NCBI GenBank assembly: GCA_029262375.1
Contig: JAJCZM010000007.1
Coordinates: 186,001-250,000, forward strand
DNA: 64,000 nt
Direction: 5' to 3'
Source: Deltaproteobacteria bacterium
Lineage (GTDB): Bacteria > Desulfobacterota > Binatia > UBA1149 > SPBQ01
The position numbers were made by a program, and so were the translations under genes. The notes below the pieces were generated by a model, which saw only the letters and a program-made list of their open reading frames with translations, did no database searches and was not told where the DNA came from. Shown here piece by piece: positions 34,527 through 41,515 of the stretch (its first letter is position 1; every line of letters starts with the position of its first letter).

Positions 34527-35173
34527 CGCGTGCTCGACCCAATGGTCGCGAACGGCCTGCCCAGGGGGTCGACAATCTTGATGCTGATCAATTCGATTGA
34601 CGCACAAGTCGCGAACCCTGGTTGTGGGGGACCGAACAGCAAGTTCCAAAACGAATTTATATCGGCTTTCACTTTGAGATTGCCGCGGTTGGCTGGGGGG
34701 AATGCGAATTGGTTTGGGAAATCGACAACCGTCTGATCTCCGGTTGCACGGTCGTTGAGCGTCACACGGTGGAGCGTGTTGAGTGCCCACCCCTGCCCGC
34801 TGATCGCTGTCACGCCGTCAGCCGTAGTGATGTCACTGCATCTGCTCTTGAACGTCGGGTTCGAGCAGACGGGGGGAAAGCCGTTCTTGCAAGGCGACTC
34901 GATCTTGTTGCTCGCTTGCACCGAGCATTTTCCTTTGGGTCCGAACTGGTAGTCCGAGTAGGTCGTCGGCGGTGTGCAGCCGGGCGTGCCCGAAGATCCC
35001 GCAGTGTTCGGGCTCGGGAACGTGATTCCGGTGCCGCAAGGAACGAACGCGCGCACCATGTCGGACTTGAGGCCGCGCGCTTTAGCCGGTGCGTCGAAGT
35101 CGCACTGCGCGGCAGCGCTGACAGGGAGTAACCCGAGGGTCAGTAGCCCAACGGGTATGAAGCCCCGCGACAT
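34523..35173 (-). CDS. Secreted Cys-rich family protein, copy B
   Basis: 216 residues from ATG 35171-35173. A signal peptide (GFIPVGLLTLGLLPVSAAAQ) is followed by CDFDAPAKARGLKSDMVRAF, VPCGTGITFPSPNTAGSSG, PGCTPPTTYSDYQFGPKGKC and the C-terminal ATIGSSTR. It is intact and most similar to copy A at 20573. It lies one base after the beta-helix gene and is coupled to frameshifted copy C, forming a three-gene transcript. Function is unknown. Conserved Cys suggest an extracellular disulfide-bonded domain. Confidence 0.72.
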   Translation of the reverse strand: MSRGFIPVGLLTLGLLPVSAAAQCDFDAPAKARGLKSDMVRAFVPCGTGITFPSPNTAGSSGTPGCTPPTTYSDYQFGPKGKCSVQASNKIESPCKNGFPPVCSNPTFKSRCSDITTADGVTAISGQGWALNTLHRVTLNDRATGDQTVVDFPNQFAFPPANRGNLKVKADINSFWNLLFGPPQPGFATCASIELISIKIVDPLGRPFATIGSSTR

Positions 35174-35174
35174 C

Positions 35175-36026
35175 TCAGTCCAGAGCGCATACACCCCAAT
35201 TGGTGCCGCCGGGGTTAAGATCGTAGCTGGTGCCGCAAGTGGAGTTGCGCAGTCGCGGCTTAGCCGTGGAAGTTAAGTCAGCGCAAGACGAAGAACACAG
35301 CGGACTGATTCCATTGCCACTAACCGACGTGTCGATGAGCTTTATCGCGTCGGCCCATACCCCCCAGCCGTTGTCTACAATCGCGGAGTTGTCGATTTTC
35401 GCTCGGGTGGCGGTCACGGCATACTTGACTCCACCAATTGTCGAATCAACGACGATGGCACGGCGATGCGTGTTGACGCCCCGCGAGCCGTCTTCGGTAG
35501 ATGCCGCAGAGATCGTAGTGCCGAGTAGCTTGGCGGACCTGGCGCCGAACACCGCTTTCCAGTTACCGACAAAGCTACTGTCGGTTACCGTCACTTTCTT
35601 CAGCGCTTCGACTCCAAACCTGTTGTCGACGCTGTTGAGCAGGGTCACTTCGAGTCGTCTCGCATTCACTCCGCGGTCGCATCCTCGAACGGTAAGGTTG
35701 TTGACTACTAGATTACCAAACCCCTTGATCCCATACTGCCCCGCACCCTCGACGGTCCCGTTGATGATGGTGCATCTGCCAAAGCACGCGATACCATTCG
35801 TGACACCCGCGCTTAGTGTGAACCCACCAAGATCGAGCGTACCGTTGCCGTCCATCTGGATCGCGGTTGGCCCGTACGCAGAGCAGTCCAAATCCGCGGC
35901 TAGAAAACCATCGCCATCCACAACCTGACCACATGAGGTGACCGCCACGGGGTCGCTCGCCTCGGCGATTCCTCCCAGCAAGATCAAGCAAACCAGCGCC
36001 AAGCGACCAATTGTTCTGTACATCAT
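35175..36026 (-). CDS. Secreted right-handed beta-helix protein
   Basis: 283 residues. The signal peptide LALVCLILLGGIAEA is followed by repeated short beta-coil turns rich in G/V/N, such as LDLGGFTLSAGVTNGIACFG and CTIINGTVEGAGQYGIKGFG, then NLVVNNLTVRGCDRGVNARR. These are typical of pectate-lyase-like parallel beta-helices. It ends with a small Cys motif (CGTSYDLNPGGTNWGVCALD). No catalytic triad of a polysaccharide lyase is identifiable. It may bind carbohydrate or serve as an adhesin. It is the first gene of the three-gene secreted cluster. Confidence 0.72.
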   Translation of the reverse strand: MMYRTIGRLALVCLILLGGIAEASDPVAVTSCGQVVDGDGFLAADLDCSAYGPTAIQMDGNGTLDLGGFTLSAGVTNGIACFGRCTIINGTVEGAGQYGIKGFGNLVVNNLTVRGCDRGVNARRLEVTLLNSVDNRFGVEALKKVTVTDSSFVGNWKAVFGARSAKLLGTTISAASTEDGSRGVNTHRRAIVVDSTIGGVKYAVTATRAKIDNSAIVDNGWGVWADAIKLIDTSVSGNGISPLCSSSCADLTSTAKPRLRNSTCGTSYDLNPGGTNWGVCALD

Positions 36027-36331
36027 CGCGTCACCTCTCCACTCCGCACGCTACCCACTCCGGCCAAGCTGCGTCAACGCGATGGAGGGCGCACGTGAGG
36101 CTCGCGCAACGAGTAGAGCAATCACGGTCGGCTGCGGGAAAACCCGCGCCTCGTCGTACTACTCAGTCGCCCTGCCCGTTCGCGCATCTCGTACGCCGGC
36201 GCCTTAGCGAGTTCGGCTTGATCATCCACGAACCTTATCCAAGGAAAACGCGATTAGCTTACATAGTGGCCATCGGATGACGAGCAAGCTTGGCTAGCAA
36301 TGCTCGTGCGTCAGCCGGCGGACGGTCCGTC
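36027..36331. other. Intergenic region, no gene recognised
   Basis: 305 bp. It should contain the promoter of the leftward beta-helix cluster. A small GCGGG-AAAA-CCCGC hairpin lies at 36134-36147. A short stretch near 36068 (CTGCGTCAACGCGATGGAGG) loosely matches 37563-37585, next to the truncated toxin copy. Nothing else is convincing. Confidence 0.4.
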
Positions 36332-36895
36332 TCACGACCTTCGGAAGAAGATTCGCTCGGAACGAATCTTCGCCCAGAGCTCGCGCGCATCCGTCGGGAG
36401 TCTATCCAGATACGAGTCGACCGCGCCGAGCAGATCGGGTTCTGCATCAAGAAGCTGGTGAACGTCCCATGCGTCCTGTGGACCGCCGGCGTACAACTTG
36501 AGCGCGACGAGATCACGCGCGCCGGCAACCGGAATATCCAAACCAAGAACCTGCTTCGCTTCGGCATTCGCGACTACGTCGCCGTGCCAGGATGGGCGCC
36601 CTATGACGACATCCACGCAACTCGAGAGTGAGTCGGCGACACGCACGACACCGCCCAAAGGATCATCGGCATCCGCGCGCCGAATGTCGACTTCCTTGTC
36701 GCTGAAAGAATCTCCCCAAAAATCAGAGTCGAGAGGTCGAAGATCAACAGTGAGCAGGTCAATATCCGCGGTGGCGCGAACGACACCGTGAACGGCCATG
36801 GCGGCCGCACCGATCAAGCAGAAGTCAGCGCCCGCCGACGAAAACCGTTCACAGACTCGCTGTAGGAGCGTCAACGCACCAGGTTCCGCATGCAC
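36332..36895 (-). CDS. Nucleotidyltransferase (AbiEii/MNT-like), probable toxin
   Basis: 187 residues from GTG 36893-36895. The TTG at 36872-36874, which overlaps the antitoxin stop as TTGA, is an alternative. The pol-beta-type core FCLIGAAAMAVHGVVRATAD, then IDLLTVDL, contains the G-x-A-x-x-x-H-G and D-x-D metal motif seen in AbiEii and related NTases. A later LKLYAGGPQDAWDVHQLL matches the family's conserved K-x-x-A-x-x-x-x-x-D region. It follows a small basic protein gene with overlap, a typical toxin-antitoxin arrangement. It may nucleotidylate tRNA or protein, by analogy. Confidence 0.75.
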   Translation of the reverse strand: MHAEPGALTLLQRVCERFSSAGADFCLIGAAAMAVHGVVRATADIDLLTVDLRPLDSDFWGDSFSDKEVDIRRADADDPLGGVVRVADSLSSCVDVVIGRPSWHGDVVANAEAKQVLGLDIPVAGARDLVALKLYAGGPQDAWDVHQLLDAEPDLLGAVDSYLDRLPTDARELWAKIRSERIFFRRS

Positions 36896-37086
36896 GCCGA
36901 CGCTCGGCGTGCGAGCTGTCGGCGCCGCTCCGCCTCACGGCGAGCTGCGGCCGGAGTGCCGCCATTGGCGGCCGCAAGAAGGTAGCCTTCCTGGCCGAGT
37001 GCTAGGGCTGCGCGAACTCGCTCGTCTGCTGACCGAGAGTCGCGAGTCGATGCCGGCGCAATCGCGTTGCTGCTTTTGCGGGTCAT
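36871..37086 (-). CDS. Small antitoxin-like partner of nucleotidyltransferase
   Basis: 71 residues from ATG 37084-37086. The sequence RVRAALALGQEGYLLAAANG, then GTPAAARREAERRRQLARRA resembles short helical proteins preceding AbiEii-like NTases. The ATG lies only about 14 bp from the ssrA-derived repeat, so transcription must start in or near that repeat. A truncated relative lies beside ssrA itself at 39930-40024, with the same GATCGC-ATG leader. Antitoxin function is inferred from overlap and order. Confidence 0.6.
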   Translation of the reverse strand: MTRKSSNAIAPASTRDSRSADERVRAALALGQEGYLLAAANGGTPAAARREAERRRQLARRASACMRNLVR

Positions 37087-37099
37087 GCGATCAAAGTGA

Positions 37100-37115
37100 G
37101 CGGGGGGAATCGAAC
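37100..37115. repeat. tmRNA 3'-end fragment, candidate att site (middle)
   Basis: Sixteen bases, GCGGGGGGAATCGAAC, identical to 40047-40062 in ssrA and 32998-33013. To its right lies the second copy of the toxin-antitoxin module, to its left the antitoxin/NTase pair. It marks the junction of two tandem segments. Confidence 0.7.
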
Positions 37116-37276
37116 GCCGCCTCAACGAGCCTGATATTACTGCATATTGCACGATGTCGCTACTTGGGTTGCCTCCAGACGGCCGCGGCGGCGGCGGCCA
37201 TAACAGCCGTGGCGCGGCGGGCAAAAGGGCCACCATCACCTTCTTGTTCCCAGCGGGATCGACGCATAGCCTGGCA

Positions 37277-37495
37277 ATCGCAACGCCAACCGTAAGCGTC
37301 AAGGCCCACTTCGATGGAAAGCAAATCCTGCTCGACGAGCCGGTCGCAATACCCGCGAACTCCCCGTTGATAGTTACCGTACCCCCCGTAGAAGCAGCAA
37401 TGGATCGCGACTCGCAAGCGATCGCGAAACAGGCCCTGTCCGAGGCATACGGCGACGACGAACCGGAATACTCTAACGCCGATCTGACGCGGTGA
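37277..37495 (+). pseudogene. Antitoxin-like gene copy 2 with lost start codon
   Basis: Its 72-codon frame is almost identical to 33187-33405. The encoded protein differs by Val for Ile in VSVKAHF and Pro for Leu in VPPVEA, beyond the first codons. The position equivalent to the ATG of copy 1 is ATC (37277-37279) and no other good start is visible. An in-frame ATG further upstream would add a low-complexity leader. Probably silent, or translated from a non-standard start. Confidence 0.6.
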
Positions 37496-37562
37496 AAGAA
37501 GGCGACATCGCCGTGACGCCTTCGGCTCAAGCCGACGGCCGTACGAAGAATCGACCTGCCGG
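37492..37562 (+). pseudogene. Truncated PemK/MazF toxin 5' remnant, copy 2
   Basis: VKEGDIAVTPSAQADGRTKN, then RPAG matches the first 24 codons of copy 1 (33402). Homology ends abruptly at about 37562. The frame runs on into unrelated sequence to 37899. About 93 codons of the toxin are missing, so this copy cannot be an active ribonuclease. Confidence 0.75.
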
Positions 37563-37785
37563 CTACGTCAACGCAGTGGAAGGCGCGCAGATTGCCAGTT
37601 GGCGTTGCGCTCCATCTGGCCTGCGCCCGAGTGGCGCCGGAGACTATTTGCCGCTGCGCGTTCGACGGCACCGCCAGTGGCTAACGCGCGCGCTCGGCTT
37701 TGCTGCGGTAGTCATCACGCCGAACGACTCGATGTCGACTGCTTCGCGGCTCGTGAAACCCCAGAGACATGTCGGCATTTCTCGC

Positions 37786-37812
37786 TTGACACACACCACA
37801 CTTTCGTATTAT
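37786..37812 (+). promoter_or_regulatory. Promoter of DUF222-HNH gene
   Basis: TTGACA (37786-37791) and TATTAT (37807-37812) with a 15-bp spacer. TTATCT with a 17-bp spacer is an overlapping option. The start codon lies 14-20 bp after the -10, leaving at most a very short leader without a Shine-Dalgarno sequence. Confidence 0.6.
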
Positions 37813-37831
37813 CTTCGCCCTGTCCGTGGCT

Positions 37832-39925
37832 ATGCTTCACTCTTCGCACGTCGAGAAAACAAGGCCCGTTTCGACTCGCCGCGCGCGTTGGCCGGTTAGC
37901 GTCGCACCGGAGTATCTCGAACCGCCCGCTCGCGAAGAGCTGCCCCACATCGACAAGGACTGCGCCGCCATCGTCCTCGACGAGTGGCTCGTGCACGTCG
38001 CGCACCACGAGTCTGCCTGCCGCCTGAGCATGGGCCGCCTGGCTGCTCGCCTATTGGAGTCGCGAGCACACCATCAACTCGGCTTCGCCCGTCTCGGTGA
38101 CTACACGCTCGAGCGTCTCGGTTTGTCCGCGCGCGAAATCCAATCTGCGGCACGCGTCTCACGCGCAGTCGAAGCACTGCCGCGACTCGGCGAGGCGCTG
38201 CGTTCACGAGAACTCAACTGGACGAAGCTGAGAACGGTTTGCGAGATCGCCACCGCCGCGGACGTAGAGCACTGGATCTCGCTCGCGCAAGGGACGACGA
38301 GTCGCGAGCTGGATGCTCATGTTCATGAACAACGTCGGGCAGGGCGTTCAGCGCAACAGCTGGGAAGAACTGGCGTAGGAAGTACTGCGACAGGAAGTAC
38401 CGCGATAGAAGGCGCTACGTTAGAAGGTAGTACCGTGGAAAGCACCGCCGAAGTGCCGGCCGATTGCACGAATCAATCCGCCGTCGAGATTGCCGTCGGC
38501 CGAGAAGCCGGCGTCGACGATATCGATCTCGTAGACGGCGAACCGCGCGCCGAAATACATATCCGATGCCCGGGACAACTTCGGTCACTATGGCGTGACG
38601 TGGCGGAACTCGCGTCGCGTAGCGCGGGCAGTGTACTGTCAGACTGGCAGGCGCTCGAGTTGGCCGCTGCCGAGGCGGCGGCATCAGACCGATACCATGG
38701 GAACACTGATGCCAACACTCATGCCAACGATCAAGCTGACGATCACGACAACGCACCTCGGTGGTTCGACACGCGCGTACGTATTGCAGGCGACGACGAC
38801 GATTCTCGACGCGAACAACGCGCGAGCAGCTGGGACGGCGAGCTAGAAGTTTTACGCGCGCTGGTCGCTGGGAACGGGCACCCGGCACATCCCGGCGTGG
38901 CCGGTCTGTCCGAAGCCGATCCAGTCGATCACCTTGCAACGAATGAACTCAATGCCGATCAATTCACTGCCGACCAATTGGATGACGCCCTGCGTGATGT
39001 CCTCGCTTCGATGCGCAACATCGACTGGCAACTTGGGCGTCTGCTGGCGACTTTCTCTCGGCTAAGACTGCACCGGCACATCGGCTATTCATCGCTTGCA
39101 GTCTACGTGCGCGATCGGCTCGGTCTGTCTTCGCGCAAAGCCAGTTCGCTTGTCCGGATCGAAGGCAATCCGGCCGAGGGCCGCGGCGAATTGGCTGCCG
39201 CATATCGCGCTGGACGCATCTCGTGGGTGCGCACCATCGCGCTCTTACCCGTGACGTCGCGCTGGCACAGCGAAGCGTGGATCGAAAGGGCCGAGCAAGT
39301 AACAGTGCGCCGTCTTTTCGACGAAGTCCGATGGGCCCTCGACATGCGCGACCGAAGCTGGATCTTCATGGAACTCGTCCCGCCGTCGCTCGGCGCAACC
39401 CTGGAACACAGCGACGCCGAAGCCGAGCGGCAAATGCGTGCGCACTACGACGCCGACACGGTCGAACGCATCAAGCAACGCCCCCACCTCGACACCACGT
39501 ATCTACGTTTTAGCGGCCCCGCATCGGTCATCGAGTTCTTTCACGACGTTCTGCAATCCTACGCCGATCTCCATGCCCCGTGGGAGCCTGCGTGGAAGGC
39601 ACTCGAACGCCTACTACGGCACGTAAAGGCCCAGTGGTCGGCGGTGCCGCGACACCCAAACCCCATCCACGAACGCGATGGTTGGAGATGTCGCGTTCCG
39701 GCGTGCAGCGCGCGACGCAATTTGCAGGAGCACCACGTACTCTTCCGCTCACGCGGCGGCGGCAACCAGCGCGGCAATCGTATTTCGATCTGCGCCTGGC
39801 ACCACCTGCGCGGCATTCATGCAGGCCTGATGCGAGCGCACGGCGACGCCACGACCGGCATCCATTGGCAGTTGGGGAACAAGCTCCGGCTAACCGACGA
39901 TTGTTACGCCGAGCGGCCCGGGTGA
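37832..39925 (+). CDS. DUF222-type protein with C-terminal HNH endonuclease
   Basis: 697 residues from ATG 37832 (GTG 37826 adds two residues). The helical repeat region occurs twice: SMGRLAARLLESRAHHQLGF with ERLGLSAREIQSAARVSR, and LGRLLATFSRLRLHRHIGYS with DRLGLSSRKASSLVRIEG. The two halves are related and separated by a low-complexity acidic linker (DANTHANDQADDHDN). The C-terminus is an HNH nuclease: RDGWRCRVPACSARRNLQEH, then HVLFRSRGGGNQRGNRISIC and AWHHLRGIHAG, with zinc-binding Cys pairs. These proteins spread with mobile DNA and may cut DNA or act as homing factors. Here it is the cargo of a segment bounded by tmRNA fragments. Confidence 0.85.
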   Translation: MLHSSHVEKTRPVSTRRARWPVSVAPEYLEPPAREELPHIDKDCAAIVLDEWLVHVAHHESACRLSMGRLAARLLESRAHHQLGFARLGDYTLERLGLSAREIQSAARVSRAVEALPRLGEALRSRELNWTKLRTVCEIATAADVEHWISLAQGTTSRELDAHVHEQRRAGRSAQQLGRTGVGSTATGSTAIEGATLEGSTVESTAEVPADCTNQSAVEIAVGREAGVDDIDLVDGEPRAEIHIRCPGQLRSLWRDVAELASRSAGSVLSDWQALELAAAEAAASDRYHGNTDANTHANDQADDHDNAPRWFDTRVRIAGDDDDSRREQRASSWDGELEVLRALVAGNGHPAHPGVAGLSEADPVDHLATNELNADQFTADQLDDALRDVLASMRNIDWQLGRLLATFSRLRLHRHIGYSSLAVYVRDRLGLSSRKASSLVRIEGNPAEGRGELAAAYRAGRISWVRTIALLPVTSRWHSEAWIERAEQVTVRRLFDEVRWALDMRDRSWIFMELVPPSLGATLEHSDAEAERQMRAHYDADTVERIKQRPHLDTTYLRFSGPASVIEFFHDVLQSYADLHAPWEPAWKALERLLRHVKAQWSAVPRHPNPIHERDGWRCRVPACSARRNLQEHHVLFRSRGGGNQRGNRISICAWHHLRGIHAGLMRAHGDATTGIHWQLGNKLRLTDDCYAERPG

Positions 39926-39929
39926 GCAC

Positions 39930-40024
39930 TGGCCGCACGGCGTGCGAACTGTCGGCGCCGTTCCGCTTCACCGCGCGCTCAAGGCCGATGCCCGCAGAAT
40001 CGCGCCGCTGCTTCTGCGGCTCAT
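39930..40024 (-). pseudogene. Remnant of antitoxin-like gene beside ssrA
   Basis: From ATG 40022-40024 it reads MSRRSSGAILRASALSAR and stops. A second piece matching EAERRRQLARRASA of the 36871-37086 protein follows in another frame (EAERRRQFARRAASAH). The internal stretch of about 30 codons is deleted. It shows that the end of this segment once carried the same antitoxin/NTase module. Confidence 0.65.
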
Positions 40025-40038
40025 GCGATCAAAAAAAA

Positions 40039-40388
40039 TGGTGGAGGCGGGGGGAATCGAACCCCCGTCCGAAAGTACTCCACAAAAACGTCTACATGCT
40101 TATCGTGTGATTTGATCTAGCCCGTCGGACTCCCACACGCAGGATGCCTCGGGGCGATCTACATAAAATCTCGAATAGGTTCTTAGTAGCGAACTCCCCT
40201 ATCCTATCCCGCTAAGCGTCGCCCTTACGTGGAACGCGGGAGTTTCCACAAAGAACGTCACGGCATTAAGCCGCGAGTGCGTAGTCGTAATCTGCAGTTA
40301 GATTGCAGTCTAAATAGTTTAACGAGGGTATTTAGACCTCGGCATGCAGTCCTTGCTTCGCCACCTCCGTCGAGCCCAGATCGCCCCC
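40039..40388 (-). ncRNA. ssrA: Transfer-messenger RNA (tmRNA)
   Basis: About 350 nt. The 5' end (minus strand) begins GGGGGCGATCTGGGCTCGAC and the 3' end is GGGTTCGATTCCCCCCGCCT then CCACCA, with encoded CCA. GGGGGCG pairs with CGCCUCC to form the 7-bp acceptor stem with one G-U pair. The coding part reads GCA GAT TAC GAC TAC GCA, then CTC GCG GCT TAA, giving the tag peptide ADYDYALAA. Its stop codon lies at 40266-40268. The exact resume codon is inferred. It rescues stalled ribosomes. Its 3' end is duplicated at 33.0 and 37.1 kb, marking it as an integration target. Confidence 0.95.
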
Positions 40389-40505
40389 ACATGAGTAGCC
40401 ACTGATTTAAGCGTACTCTGAGTCTCTAACCCTTTGAATATAGGTCCGGTTTGGCGCACCGGCAAGCGCAATCGTTCGAGAACCCCGGATATGACCGCCC
40501 AGACA

Positions 40506-40536
40506 TTGACATATTTATGTCACATCGGCGTATACT
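40506..40536 (+). promoter_or_regulatory. vapBC promoter and operator
   Basis: TTGACA (40506-40511) and TATACT (40531-40536) have a long 19-bp spacer. A 16-bp inverted repeat, TGACATA-TT-TATGTCA (40507-40522), overlaps the -35, a fitting operator for VapB autoregulation. The -10 ends six bases before the vapB ATG, so the mRNA is probably leaderless. Confidence 0.65.
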
Positions 40537-40542
40537 CGATCC

Positions 40543-40803
40543 ATGCACCGTACCACCATACGACTGGATGACGATCTCCTCGTGCAAGCCAAGGAGCTCG
40601 CCGCGAGAACAAATCGATCGTTGACGAAGGTCATCGAGGATTCGCTTCGGGAAGCGATCGGTCGCGGCATCGACACCCCGCGACGACGGCGCACCAAATT
40701 CCCCACCTTCGGTGGAGACGCCATGTTGCCCGGGGTCGATCTGGATCGCAGCGAAACGCTTCGAGACCTAATGGACGCGGACGATGATTCTCATCGACGT
40801 TAA
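40543..40803 (+). CDS. VapB-type ribbon-helix-helix antitoxin
   Basis: 86 residues. The N-terminal ribbon-helix-helix is MHRTTIRLDDDLLVQAKELA, then ARTNRSLTKVIEDSLREAIG, which binds DNA as a dimer. The C-terminal tail (FPTFGGDAMLPGVDLDRSET) would wrap the toxin active site. It overlaps vapC by 20 bp. It neutralises the PIN ribonuclease and likely represses its own promoter through the palindrome upstream. It is located next to ssrA on the side away from the tandem segments. Confidence 0.9.
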   Translation: MHRTTIRLDDDLLVQAKELAARTNRSLTKVIEDSLREAIGRGIDTPRRRRTKFPTFGGDAMLPGVDLDRSETLRDLMDADDDSHRR

Positions 40804-41215
40804 CGTCCTCGTCTACGCGCACCGGACCGAGTCCGACCGCCATCGCGAGTACCGCGATTGGCTCACCGATGTCATCGACGGTGAGCAAGCCTACGGCATG
40901 TGCGACTTGGTGCTCAGCGGTTTCCTGCGCGTGGCGACACACAAGAAAATCTTCCGACCCGCCACGCCGTTGCGCCAAGCGCTATCGTTCGTCGATATCG
41001 TGCGCGATCAGCCGCACTGCGTTCGCGTCGAGCCGGGACCACGCCACTGGGCGCTGTTCACGAAACTGTGCAGGGGCACATCAGCACGCGGCAACCTCGT
41101 GCCCGATGCGTACTTCGCCGCCCTGGCTATCGAATCGGGCAGCGAGTGGATCACCACCGATCGTGACTACGCAAAGTTCCCAGGGCTACGCTGCCGCCAT
41201 CCCCTCGATCACTAG
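40784..41215 (+). CDS. VapC PIN-domain ribonuclease toxin
   Basis: 143 residues. The PIN-domain acidic residues are visible as Asp in MILIDVNVLVYAH, Glu/Asp in RTESDRHREYRDWL and CDLVLSGFLRVATH, Asp in LVPDAYFAALAIE and Asp in WITTDRDYAKFPGL. This metal-dependent endoribonuclease probably cleaves tRNA or rRNA. The ATG lies inside vapB, implying translational coupling. Standard length and all catalytic positions suggest activity. Confidence 0.92.
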   Translation: MILIDVNVLVYAHRTESDRHREYRDWLTDVIDGEQAYGMCDLVLSGFLRVATHKKIFRPATPLRQALSFVDIVRDQPHCVRVEPGPRHWALFTKLCRGTSARGNLVPDAYFAALAIESGSEWITTDRDYAKFPGLRCRHPLDH

Positions 41216-41515
41216 TCAGTACGCAACCCGCGCTTCGAGCCGCCCGCCCTCGCCCTGTGTCACGACCAAGCGCGACATGCAGGGCATGCAGTAAACTCGA
41301 TCTCCGACGTGGAGTTCTCGCGTGGATCGAATCACTACCTTGCAGACCGGGCACAGCACTTCGTTCGGCCCGAGCTCATCGCCCTGCCCTTTCCAGCGGC
41401 GGTAGAACTTACGGTACTTCTTCGGAACTTCGTTAAAGCCCGTGTCGTCGAGAACGAAACGCCGCCGGCCGTCGCCGCGATAGTTCGGCGCCTCTTCCAA
41501 CACGGTGTCTGTCAC
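41216..41515 (-). CDS. Small zinc-ribbon protein
   Basis: 99 residues from GTG 41513-41515, overlapping the stop of the diiron protein gene as GTGA. Two C-x-x-C pairs (CPVCKVV and CMPCMSRL) form a probable zinc-ribbon or rubredoxin-like knuckle. The N-terminal half holds VPKKYRKFYRRWKGQGDELG. It may be an electron-transfer or assembly partner of the two ferritin-like proteins encoded upstream. I recognise no named family. It is convergent with vapC with no gap. Confidence 0.6.
   Translation of the reverse strand: MTDTVLEEAPNYRGDGRRRFVLDDTGFNEVPKKYRKFYRRWKGQGDELGPNEVLCPVCKVVIRSTRELHVGDRVYCMPCMSRLVVTQGEGGRLEARVAY

Noticed and set aside
36259..36567. Frame antisense-adjacent to the nucleotidyltransferase 3' end, ending in LLAKLARHPMATM
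   Set aside because: It overlaps the NTase coding sequence in another frame on the same strand and has no ribosome-binding site or family resemblance.
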